Shown here piece by piece: positions 13,104 to 22,200 of a stretch of 54,978 bases of DNA; positions within the stretch are counted from its first letter, which is position 1, and each line of letters starts with the position of its first letter. The translations under genes were made by a program, and so were the position numbers. The notes beneath the pieces are model-generated. The model was not told the DNA's origin and made no database searches. It saw only the letters and a list, made by a program, of their open reading frames with translations. Source of the stretch: a virus. The stretch spans positions 1 through 54,978 of the IMG/VR virus record IMGVR_UViG_3300048839_001570. One strand, given 5' to 3'.

Positions 13104-16100
13104 CAGGCGGCCAGCGGCAGGATGCGGTTTGGCTGGACCAGTCCGTCGTGGATTGAACCGGCCTGAGCATAAGGCGGGGCGATCACGAAAGCTCCATTAG
13201 ACGAGGTCAGGACAACGTCTCCGGTCAGGGGATGCACGTCCATGAAGGTGAGGTTGTTGTCGGGCACGAGGCCCGCCAGGTTTTCCCAGCTCGAGCCGCC
13301 GTCGGTGGTGCGCACCATCGGCACCCCGGTGCCGGGGTTGCTGTTGGTCGCGTACCATATCTGGTTCGGATACCTGGGATCGACGGCGAACCCGGCGACA
13401 TCGAAGGATGCTCCGGCCGCCATCTGGGCCGAGATGCTGGACGGCGCGCACTGGATCGTCGTGAAGGGCCTGCTTGTACCCGAGCCCTCGTCGAGCCGGT
13501 AGAGCCTGACCGTGGAACCACCTCCTCGAACGAACAGGCGGTTGTGGTTCGAAGGATGGGGCAGGAACGCACCGGCCGCCTCGGCACCCGGGAGGTTCAG
13601 AAGGCGGGAGCCGAAGTCGAGAATCACCGCCCAGCTCACTCCTCGATCAAGGGAACGCGCTACCCGCTGTGCCGTACCTTCGTTGTCGAAGGCAAAAACG
13701 GCCTGGCCGTTGGCAAGGGCGGCGTTTCTGGTGATGCCCCATATCTCGAAGTTGGCCGGCAGCCCCCCTAGAGTGGACCAGGCCGCGCCGCCATTGGTCG
13801 ACCGAGATCGGATCGCATATGCAAACTGGGCATTGGAGACGTCCCACCCGATGAAGCGTGTCTTGGTCGAGCTCGACGACACGCCGGAAGGTCGGAACCA
13901 GCCGCTCAGATCCTCCCTGTTGCACATTGCGAACTTGCCCCCGGAGGTACGGTCCATGATCGCGAGGATGATCGGAACGGCAGGGTAGTCCGGGTGGATT
14001 GCGAAGGCCGTGCAAGAGCGATGGCTGATGTTGAGGGCCGCGAGGGAAATATCGGATCGACGCCAGTGGCGGCCGGCCGCGCGGGTCACGCAGACCCCTG
14101 CATCCACGATACCGATCCCGAAGATGCTCCTGTTCCTGGAAAAGCCCTGGCCGGTCGAGGAGGTGACCTGACTCTGGGTCCCTGAGAAGTAGTCGTTGGA
14201 GATCGCCCAGCTGGCGCCATAGTTCGAACTGCGAAAGTCCGCGTTCTGCAGGACGATGCCCCGCGCCTTGAAGTACATCTCCCCGGCTCGTGGGCTGAAG
14301 ATGATCCAGCTAGCGCCCGTCTCGGCGGGGCTCGACGTCCGGGGGTATCCGGGTCGGGCCGGGACCGCAGCGCTCTCGGAGAACGAGCCACCGTTCCTGA
14401 CCAGGGGACGGCCGGCGCGGCCGGTCGCGACCATGAATTCAGGTTCCCAGCGCGAAACAAATAGGCGGCTCACCGACTGGGAGCTGACCGTAGACCACGA
14501 GTTGCCGCCATCGGTAGACTTGCGGATGCCGCCGCCGTTGCCCACGACGATGTGCAGATTTCCGCCGACCATTTCGACATAAGGCAGCGTCGAGAACCCG
14601 CCGGAGAGCCCGGTGACCGAAATGCGCGTGACGGTCGGCGTGGACCCTCCGGCGTTGGTGATGCGCCACAGCCCGGTCGACGACGCGAAGAAGACGATGT
14701 TCGGATCCGTAGGGTGCACCACCACCTGGCGGATGATGCCGTGCGTTCCAAGCTGCAGAATGTCGGAGCCGGATCCGATCGAGCCGACCTGTGTCCACGT
14801 CGCCGCGCCATTGGTGGATCGAAGGAAGTAGATGCCCGGCTGGACGCCCCCGCTACCGGGCGCCTGACGATTGACGAGCGCGTACCAGCGCTGCGCGATA
14901 CCGCCCGAGCCGGAAGATCGGCCTGCGGCGACCAGGCCCCCGACGTCTTTCCCCTCCACGCCCGAGAAAGTGAAGGTGCGCACGAACGTCTGACCGCCGT
15001 CCAGCGTTCGGTAGAGCCCCTGGAAGGGCGTGACGCCCGCCCATGCCCCTGTCCCGACCACCGTCCAGTGCAGGTGGTCGATCGGGTCGATGCCCACGGA
15101 GTTCATCAGTTGCGTGCGCAGACCCTTGCATCGCGGCTTCCACCAGGAGCGGCCATGGTCGAGCGACACCCAAGGCCCACCCATGTCCTGCGTCTTTACG
15201 ATGTAGTTTGGATTAGAGCGCGATTGCTCCACCCAGGTCATGAGCTGCAGCGCGTCGCCGCCTATGTAGCCGTCCTGCTGGGATGCGTTCCACTCGGCCT
15301 CGTTCTGAAACGGCATCCGCTTCGATCCCGTCGTGGCGATCGGGACCGGATCAGGGTCGGGATCGGGCTCGGGCTCCGATCCCGGATCAAGCCCGGCAGG
15401 CGGCGCGATCTGCAGATCCCGAATAGGGCCCCAGTCGGCCCATTCGGCCGCGGCAACGTCGGTAGTGTCCGGCGTAGAGGACCACGTGAGCGCGATCCTC
15501 TCCGGAGCCGCCGAGGACGGCGTGCCGGTCTTGTCGGCCCAGCTCTTCTCCTGAAAGTTCTGATTCAGGCGGAGTTCGTAACAGGAGTAATTTGGGCTCT
15601 CGGAATCCGAGAACGCCGCATGCCGTACCCCCTTGTTTGCCTCGCCTGACGGCCGGCGGGGACGCAGCTCGCCGGTCTCTGCGTCGATCACTTCTGTGGT
15701 GTGGGACCATGCGAGATAGTCCACACCGCCTTGCGCAGCATGCGCGGGATGGTCGGGATCGGTGATGCGCACACCCTGATACCAAACCCCGCCGGCGCCG
15801 AGAAGAGTGAGGAGCTCTGAGTTCGTGTCGTCCAGAACCTCTCCCTCACCGAAATCGGGCGGGGCGGCGACGCTCGCGGCGACGGCTGTCCATGGACCGA
15901 CGAACTCGAAGGGGGCACCGGCCGTATTCTGCGCCCGCACGCGCCACGCCCATTCCTGGCCAGCAAGGGCGGTCGGGCCCGACCAGTCCAATGCGTGAAA
16001 GACTGGCGTTGCCTGAGCATTCGCGCGGACGAGAACGCCGACGGAGATCGACGCGGGAACAGCGTTCTCGACGGCGACGTCGGATTCGAGCACCCAAGCC

Positions 16101-16588
16101 TGCGCACCGGCACGAGGTGCGCCTCCTCCAGCGTTCACCACGACGGGAGAGCTGCCCAGCACGACCGGCAGGGCGGGCTGGTACACCTCGACGCTGCGGC
16201 CGGCCGGCCCCATGTTCCCGCCCGAATCGATGCTTGCCGCGGACATGACCACCCGATCGTTCCCGGAAAGCCATCCGGCGGGGATGACCGTTGTCATCTC
16301 CACCTGGTCGCTCTCGCCCGGCGCAATGGTCTCGCAGGCCGCGATCGGCATGCGCTGCTCGTCCTGACCCTGTATCCACACCCATATCGTGACAAAATCA
16401 GCGCCGGCAGGAATGTCGGCGGCTCTAACCGTCACCTGAAGGAGGGTCCGCTCCCCCAGATCGTTGACGAGATCCTCGACGGAGACGAACGAAGGATTCG
16501 GCGCGGGGAGCGAGCCGGTGGCCCGTAGGCTGAACGGCGCGCCGCCCGTCGTGGGAAGGCGATTGCCGGACGTGATGTAAGCACTCAT
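13103..16588 (-). CDS. Large Asp-box (BNR/sialidase-type repeat) tail protein
   Basis: 1161 residues. ATG at 16588 is chosen because it forms an ATGA overlap; the upstream open frame is not coding. Residues 1-~430 are Ig/Fn3-like strands, then a Pro-Asp linker (PEPDPDPDPDPVP), then a long beta-propeller part with at least seven Asp-box-like turns (TLDGGQTF, STNGAATW, STDGGNSW, STNGGAAW, SLDRGVSW, TTDGGSSW). In this family the boxes are structural, so sialidase activity is not implied. Likely a receptor-binding or side-tail protein. Confidence 0.75.
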   Translation of the reverse strand: MSAYITSGNRLPTTGGAPFSLRATGSLPAPNPSFVSVEDLVNDLGERTLLQVTVRAADIPAGADFVTIWVWIQGQDEQRMPIAACETIAPGESDQVEMTTVIPAGWLSGNDRVVMSAASIDSGGNMGPAGRSVEVYQPALPVVLGSSPVVVNAGGGAPRAGAQAWVLESDVAVENAVPASISVGVLVRANAQATPVFHALDWSGPTALAGQEWAWRVRAQNTAGAPFEFVGPWTAVAASVAAPPDFGEGEVLDDTNSELLTLLGAGGVWYQGVRITDPDHPAHAAQGGVDYLAWSHTTEVIDAETGELRPRRPSGEANKGVRHAAFSDSESPNYSCYELRLNQNFQEKSWADKTGTPSSAAPERIALTWSSTPDTTDVAAAEWADWGPIRDLQIAPPAGLDPGSEPEPDPDPDPVPIATTGSKRMPFQNEAEWNASQQDGYIGGDALQLMTWVEQSRSNPNYIVKTQDMGGPWVSLDHGRSWWKPRCKGLRTQLMNSVGIDPIDHLHWTVVGTGAWAGVTPFQGLYRTLDGGQTFVRTFTFSGVEGKDVGGLVAAGRSSGSGGIAQRWYALVNRQAPGSGGVQPGIYFLRSTNGAATWTQVGSIGSGSDILQLGTHGIIRQVVVHPTDPNIVFFASSTGLWRITNAGGSTPTVTRISVTGLSGGFSTLPYVEMVGGNLHIVVGNGGGIRKSTDGGNSWSTVSSQSVSRLFVSRWEPEFMVATGRAGRPLVRNGGSFSESAAVPARPGYPRTSSPAETGASWIIFSPRAGEMYFKARGIVLQNADFRSSNYGASWAISNDYFSGTQSQVTSSTGQGFSRNRSIFGIGIVDAGVCVTRAAGRHWRRSDISLAALNISHRSCTAFAIHPDYPAVPIILAIMDRTSGGKFAMCNREDLSGWFRPSGVSSSSTKTRFIGWDVSNAQFAYAIRSRSTNGGAAWSTLGGLPANFEIWGITRNAALANGQAVFAFDNEGTAQRVARSLDRGVSWAVILDFGSRLLNLPGAEAAGAFLPHPSNHNRLFVRGGGSTVRLYRLDEGSGTSRPFTTIQCAPSSISAQMAAGASFDVAGFAVDPRYPNQIWYATNSNPGTGVPMVRTTDGGSSWENLAGLVPDNNLTFMDVHPLTGDVVLTSSNGAFVIAPPYAQAGSIHDGLVQPNRILPLAA

Positions 16589-17316
16589 GGGCGTGACCTC
16601 ATCTCGACGACGCCGCGGATGACGGAGCTTCCGCTGGTTGCAGTGGTGATTGTCAGCCCCGCAAAGCTCGTGGCCCCGAGAAGGGGCAGGAGGTAGAATC
16701 CTCCGCGGGCGAAGCCGGAATTGTAGTAGAGGCGCCCGCCACCTCCTGCGACGCCGGAACTGGCGGCTCCCTGAAGAGCCTCTGGGAGGCCGCTGACGAT
16801 CGAGGTGGTTTGCCCCGAGGCGATGAACCAGATCAGTAGGGAGGATGTCCCCGCCAGGTCGCTCATCGGCGGAATTCCGAACGTCGTCGTCGCCGCGCCG
16901 TCGTCGACTGCGGACTGGCCGATCGGCTGCTGAGGGTCCAGGCCGCGGAAGGCAAGCGCGAACGCGAAGTTCGGACCGGTCCCGAACGAGCCTGCACCGG
17001 AGCTGTTCAGCACCGACGCGAAACGATGCGCGGCGAGAACCCGCGGCAGGGATGCGCCAGCCGGATTGTCGTTTACGAACTCCGTCCAGCCCCCCGCGGT
17101 CGGTGTGACGTAAGTGTACTCCGGGAGGTTCTGACCCGCTCGCCAGGCCCAGTTCGTCGTCCAGTCGCCAACGGCATGCACGGGGTTCGCGATCTGGCTG
17201 CTCGCAATGGGCCCGTTGATTCCGACAAAGGCGATGGTGTTCACGGCCGCGGCGGCGGGCGGGGCGCGGTAGATCGACCGCCGGTGGACGAAGTGCGGGA
17301 TCACTCCGGTGCCCAT
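16585..17316 (-). CDS. Tail-associated beta-rich protein, unknown
   Basis: 243 residues, mostly short strands and Gly/Ser/Ala turns with a GGGGRLYYNSGF segment. Overlaps both neighbours in the fibre gene block. It probably builds part of the adsorption apparatus; no family recognised. Confidence 0.6.
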   Translation of the reverse strand: MGTGVIPHFVHRRSIYRAPPAAAAVNTIAFVGINGPIASSQIANPVHAVGDWTTNWAWRAGQNLPEYTYVTPTAGGWTEFVNDNPAGASLPRVLAAHRFASVLNSSGAGSFGTGPNFAFALAFRGLDPQQPIGQSAVDDGAATTTFGIPPMSDLAGTSSLLIWFIASGQTTSIVSGLPEALQGAASSGVAGGGGRLYYNSGFARGGFYLLPLLGATSFAGLTITTATSGSSVIRGVVEMRSRP

Positions 17317-17975
17317 ACGTCGGTTTCAAGGAAGGGCGTCCAGAGGGACCCGCGGCGGACCCAGAAGAGCCGCGCAAACACCCATGCGTTAGCCAACTCG
17401 AGGTCTGATCCCTGCGGCCCGCGCGCCCAGATGCCGAGGGTCTCGGAGGTATCGGCCGGGTTCTGCGGCTCCTGGAAGATTATGGCGCGGGGCGTTCCGG
17501 GCTGCTTGAGCGCCAGGAGCACCGGCGCGTACTCACTGACGCCCTGGTTCCACGCCGAGCCCGCGACCGTGATTGCCGTCGCGCCGATGTCGGCGACGAT
17601 GCTGACACCATCGGCGAAGGTCCAGGTGACCACGCCGGAGCTCGGCGTGATCTGCTTCCACGAGGTCGCCGCCGCGAGGTCCTGCGGCGTCAGCGGGATG
17701 TCGGTGGTGGAAGAGAGCGCCTGCAGGACGGTCATGCCGAGCGGCAGTGGCGTTACGCCCGCGGTTCTGCGCTGCCCTGCATCACCGTCGGTCGTGCGCA
17801 CGAGAAGTTGCCCGACTTCCGCAAGGGTCGTCGGACGCTCGATCAGGCCCTGCGCGGTCGCCAGCAGAAGGTTGATGGACTCGATCTGCGAGGGCGACAT
17901 CGAGGTGAAGGCGGCGACGAGCCGCTCGCGACCGAGGCTCGCGGCAAGCTCGCGCTGCTCCGCGGTGAGGCTCAT
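17301..17975 (-). CDS. Tail-associated protein with helical N-terminus
   Basis: 224 residues: a helical start (LTAEQRELAASLGRERL) followed by a beta-rich domain (VVTWTFADGVSIVADIGA). ATGA overlap with the upstream Ig-like protein; overlaps the downstream gene by 16 bases. Structural role inferred from position only. Confidence 0.6.
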   Translation of the reverse strand: MSLTAEQRELAASLGRERLVAAFTSMSPSQIESINLLLATAQGLIERPTTLAEVGQLLVRTTDGDAGQRRTAGVTPLPLGMTVLQALSSTTDIPLTPQDLAAATSWKQITPSSGVVTWTFADGVSIVADIGATAITVAGSAWNQGVSEYAPVLLALKQPGTPRAIIFQEPQNPADTSETLGIWARGPQGSDLELANAWVFARLFWVRRGSLWTPFLETDVWAPE

Positions 17976-18787
17976 TCTGCTCCCTCCAGGGTGACGTCGT
18001 GGTAGGTCGTGCCGTCGAAGATCGTGGCCACCTCGAGGCCCGCGCCGCTGTCGAGCGTCAGGGTGTTGGTGGCGGCCTGGGCTGTGACGGCGACGGTGAA
18101 GACGAGGGCGACGAAGCCGCCGGTGTTGGTCGCCCGGATGGTGATCTCGGTCGGCGCGCGCTCGGCATCGGTCGGCACGGTGAGCACGCCGGTCGCGGCG
18201 TCGATCGAGAGCCCGGCTATGCCGCCCGAGGCGTGCACGGTCCAGGTGAGGGCGGCGCCCGCGACGAACGGGGCGAGGGCGACGGTGCCCGGGCCGCCGA
18301 AGGCGAGGACCGCAGGGGGCGGGGCCTGCACCAGGGTCGGAGCGGCCGGCGCTCCGACGAGCAGCGCCGAGCTCGTCAGGCTGACGGTCTGCCCGGACCG
18401 GTTCAGCGTCATCCGCGCCGACAGGTCTTGCCCGCTATCGGCAGGCACCGGCGTGTAGGTCGCGGCGGTCGCCCCGGCGATGCCGGCGCCGTTGCGCAGC
18501 CACTGGTAGGCGATGGTCGTGGTCTGGTCGATCCAGTAGGTGCCGCTGACCGAGATCGGAACGCCGACCTGGGCGGTCGCGGCTGAGAGAGTGACGGCCG
18601 TGAGCTCGAGCTGCTGCCCGCCGCCAGTGCCCGTCTCGATCGCCGCGATCTCGTCGGGGTAGTCCGCGAAGGCGACGCCCGTCATGTCCCGGCCCTTGGC
18701 GATCAGCGCGGCACGGATGGCCTGCTGCGCCGTGCGGGTGGCGGCGACGTCCTCCGCGAGAGCGACGAGGTCCGTGGCGAGCGTCAC
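17972..18787 (-). CDS. Ig-like fibre protein
   Basis: 271 residues. After a helical N-terminus there is a bacterial Ig-like domain of the YQWLRNGAGI..YTPVPADSGQ type (residues ~65-135) and a putative-Ig/cadherin-like domain (LTWTVHASGGIAGLSID.., ~170-240). Such domains decorate phage fibres and bind cell-surface sugars weakly. Confidence 0.65.
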   Translation of the reverse strand: MTLATDLVALAEDVAATRTAQQAIRAALIAKGRDMTGVAFADYPDEIAAIETGTGGGQQLELTAVTLSAATAQVGVPISVSGTYWIDQTTTIAYQWLRNGAGIAGATAATYTPVPADSGQDLSARMTLNRSGQTVSLTSSALLVGAPAAPTLVQAPPPAVLAFGGPGTVALAPFVAGAALTWTVHASGGIAGLSIDAATGVLTVPTDAERAPTEITIRATNTGGFVALVFTVAVTAQAATNTLTLDSGAGLEVATIFDGTTYHDVTLEGAE

Positions 18788-19041
18788 GCGCCGCCCCCGT
18801 TGGTGGCATCGACCAGCGCCTGGATCGCCGAGATGGCCGCGGCGAGGTCGCCCGTGGCCGCGTCGATCTGCTCGCCGACATAGGCTTGCGTGGCGAGGCC
18901 CTCGCCGGCCTCGTCCACCGGGCCGGGCTGGAACCGGCGCAGCTCGGGCACTGGCCCGTTCATTCGGATCCCGAGGATCGTGTCGCCCGAAGCCAGCGGG
19001 ATTGCCGGCAGCGCGGTGGGGTCCTGCACCGGGTCACTCAT
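18784..19041 (-). CDS. Small fibre-region protein (85 aa)
   Basis: 85 residues: an extended N-terminus (LASGDTILGIRMNG) and a helical, probably coiled-coil C-terminal half (LATQAYVGEQIDAATGDLAAAISAI is its pattern, split here for length). The shape resembles trimeric fibre foldons. ATGA overlap downstream. Confidence 0.6.
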   Translation of the reverse strand: MSDPVQDPTALPAIPLASGDTILGIRMNGPVPELRRFQPGPVDEAGEGLATQAYVGEQIDAATGDLAAAISAIQALVDATNGGGA

Positions 19042-19204
19042 CGTCGCTGGGCTCCGTGGGCAGGTTCGAGAGGTCGAGGTGGCCGTGGTGCTCGCCCGGC
19101 ACGACGCCCTGCTCGTCGCTCTCCTGCAGGGCCGCCTGAGCGGGGCTGCAGTGCATCCGGAAGATCACCTCTCCGGTGCTCTTGTCGAAGATGGAGTAGA
19201 TCAT
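19034..19204 (-). CDS. Small acidic protein after the tail tip gene (56 aa)
   Basis: 56 residues from ATG at 19204, which overlaps the stop of the gpJ-like gene (ATGA). Begins MIYSIFDKSTGEVIFRM and ends acidic (PTEPSDDE). Phages often encode such a fibre-linked small protein here; function unknown. Confidence 0.6.
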   Translation of the reverse strand: MIYSIFDKSTGEVIFRMHCSPAQAALQESDEQGVVPGEHHGHLDLSNLPTEPSDDE

Positions 19205-22200
19205 CGCTTGGCCACCAGGCATGTGGCCGCGCAGCGGTATGCCCGCGGCCAGGGAATCTCGGCGTTCACGGTGCCCTTGCGGAACTGGATCGAGACGTTG
19301 CGCGCACCGGCGGCGCAGAACTTGCCGGCCGTCAGCGAAACGTGCATTGGCCCGGTGACCGTCGTGGACTGCCAGGCGACGGTGCCGTCGATGACGATCC
19401 GCCACTCCGCCGCGATGTTGTTGAAGATGGTCGCTCCGAACCCGGTCAGGCCGACCGTCGCATTGACGAGGATCGTGCCGGGGATGTTCAGGGTCACGTT
19501 GAAGCTGACGATGTTGGCGAAGGCCTGGTTGCCGTTCGGGCCGTCGACGTCGGTCGTGCGCTCGACGAAGAGCGGCACGGTGACCGCGTCCTCGCCGATG
19601 GTGAGGCTGCCGACCCAGGCCTCGACTGCCGCGAGGCTGACGAGGTCGGCCTTCTCGGCGGTGACCGCGTTCGCGGCAAGCTCGGGCGTGAAGATCCCGC
19701 CCGGCCGGATCAGGGTCGCGGCGAACTCGCGCTTGCGCACGAGGACGTGCCCGACCTGGAACGACCGGGTCGTGCTCTCGCGTAGCGTGCGCCAGAACAC
19801 CCGCGCCTCCACCGCGTTCGCGGGGGCCGACAGGGTGCGGGTGAAGGTGCGGATCCCGGTGAGGGTGACGACCTCGTTGATCACCGATTCCTGCGTCACC
19901 TGCCCGGCGCGGTCGAACCACTGAACGAAGAGCTGCAGGCTGTGCTGGCCCGACGTGTTGCCCCGCGTAGAGATCTCGAAAAAGTAGGGCTCGTCGCCCG
20001 ACACCGGAAATCGGCGGCAGGCGACGACGCCCGACGCGCCGGTGCCGCCGGAGTTCGTGTACAGGAACGCGTTCGCGTTCTTCATGGCGTCGACGGCGGA
20101 CGGGACGAGCGACCAGCCGGTCTCGACGTTGAAGTCGTCGGCGAGCCGGAAGGCGTTGCCCGGCACGAGGTTAGCCGGGTCGTGCACCACGATGTCCCGC
20201 GCCGAGACCCGGCCGTCGAGGTCGATGAAGTCGTAGCTGATCTTGAAGGTCGAGAGCGCGGGACCGTCCGGGTTGTCGAACGCCACCGCCTCGAGGAAGC
20301 CCTGCGCCTGCCCCGCGCGCTGGCGCAGGACCCACGTGGTCGCGAGCAGGTCGTCCCGCGCCACGACCGTCGCCACCTGGGAGAGCGCCGCCTCCGCGTC
20401 GCCCTTCGTCGCGTCGAGCTCGGTGCTGATCGTCGCGATCGCACCTTGCTGGTCGGAGAGAGCGGTCTCGGCCTGGGTGATGCGCGCGAGCGTCACCGCA
20501 TCGACCTCGCGCACGTCGACGTTGGTGAAGAAGAGGATGACGCCGGTCGCGGCGAGCGGCTGGATGAACACGTTGGCCTGGGCCGCGCCCTCCGGCACGA
20601 TGAAGTCCGGGAAGGTGCGGCGGACCCACGCGGTGCCGGTCACCGTCAGGTCCCGGGTCGTGTTGCTCAAGATCGCATCATCGGGACCGATCCACTGCAC
20701 CAGCACGCGCAGGGTCCGGGACTGCGCGCCCCCGAACACCGCCGCGTCGACCTCGGCCCGCAGGCGCCCGTTGCGAGCGACCGGGTAGGAACCGACCGCC
20801 TGCCCCGAGTTGGTGCCGGCCGCGGCCCGGGCGACGAAGCGCGTCGGGGTAGTCCGGAGCGGCGTCTCCGACGCTGCAAGGTTCCGCTCGACGACCGAGA
20901 GGCCGTTGCTCCATGTGGTCCAGGTGAGCGGCACGACGCCGGCGGCGAGCGCCTGACCGTCGCCGCGGAAAGCCGGGTTGCGCACCAGGTTGGCGCCGCC
21001 GATGCCGGCCTCGAGGACCGAAAGCCGGCCCGCCTGCGCGCTCTGCGCCGAGGCGACGGCGACTACCGCGTCGGTGACCCCCGCGACCGCTGCGCCGTAC
21101 TCGGCCGTGATCTGCTGGTACTGCGCCGCCAGGGCGCCGCCCGGGCCGGTGATCGTGGTGTCATAGGCCGTGATCGCCGCGGCGATGCTGCCCGGCACAT
21201 TGTACGAGATGACGTCCGTCTCGCTCGCCTCGCGGATGTCGAGCACCTCGAGGTTGAAGGTCACCGCGTCCGCGGGCGAGGCCATCTTGCCGATGAAGTA
21301 GATCTGCACCGCGTCGTAGTCGGCGGCAGGCCCCGGACGGCGCCAGACCCGCTCTGCCGACTGCATCCGGTCCGGGTCGATCACGAAGCCCCAGTCCGTG
21401 ATCAGGTTGCCGAAGCTGTTGTTGACCCCGAACGCGTGGCCGCGCACCCACACTCCGTCCGACGCCCGCCGCCACTCCGCGCGCAGGCGACCCCCGCCGA
21501 GGCTGCCGGAGATGCCGACGAACCGGACCGAGACGAGCACATACTCGGCCTCGGGATCTGCCGCGGTCAGCTGCCCCGCGGTCGCCGAAGAGGCGCGGAG
21601 CGTCATCACGCCGCTGCCCGAGGGGATGGTGATCCGGAGCGCCTGGCCCCGGTGACCCGCCACCCGGCTCCCGAACTCGACCACGCCGGAGGTCGTCCAC
21701 CGGGTCAGGTCCGCGCCCGTCCACTCCTGGAACGTCGGGTCGGCAGACCAGCCCTGCCGGCTTCCCGCAATCGCGATGCCGCGGATCTCCTGGATGTCGC
21801 CCGTGTTGATCCCCGCCAGCGCGTCGACGATCGTCTCGAGCTGGTCGAGCGTGTCCTGGCTGAGCGCGTCGACCTTGGCCGCCGCGACGGCCGACTGGTT
21901 CAACGCGTCGATCGCGTCCTGCGCCGCCTGCTGGGCCTCCTCCTCGGCCGCATCGATCCGGTCGAGGATCTCCTCCTCCAGCTCCTCGGCCGTCATGCGG
22001 CGCGGCGAGCCAGAGATCCGCTCGGAGAAGACCGAGGTGGCGTTGCGGGCCTGGTTGGCGCGGGCACGCACCCGGAAGTACCAGACCGACGCGATCGCGA
22101 TCCCCTCGAGCAGCCACGTGCTCCCGAGCGTCGTGCCGAGGCGCACGTCATCGGCAGGGTCCGGGCTGGTGCCGCCCCAGACCTCGATGTCCCGCAGGTT

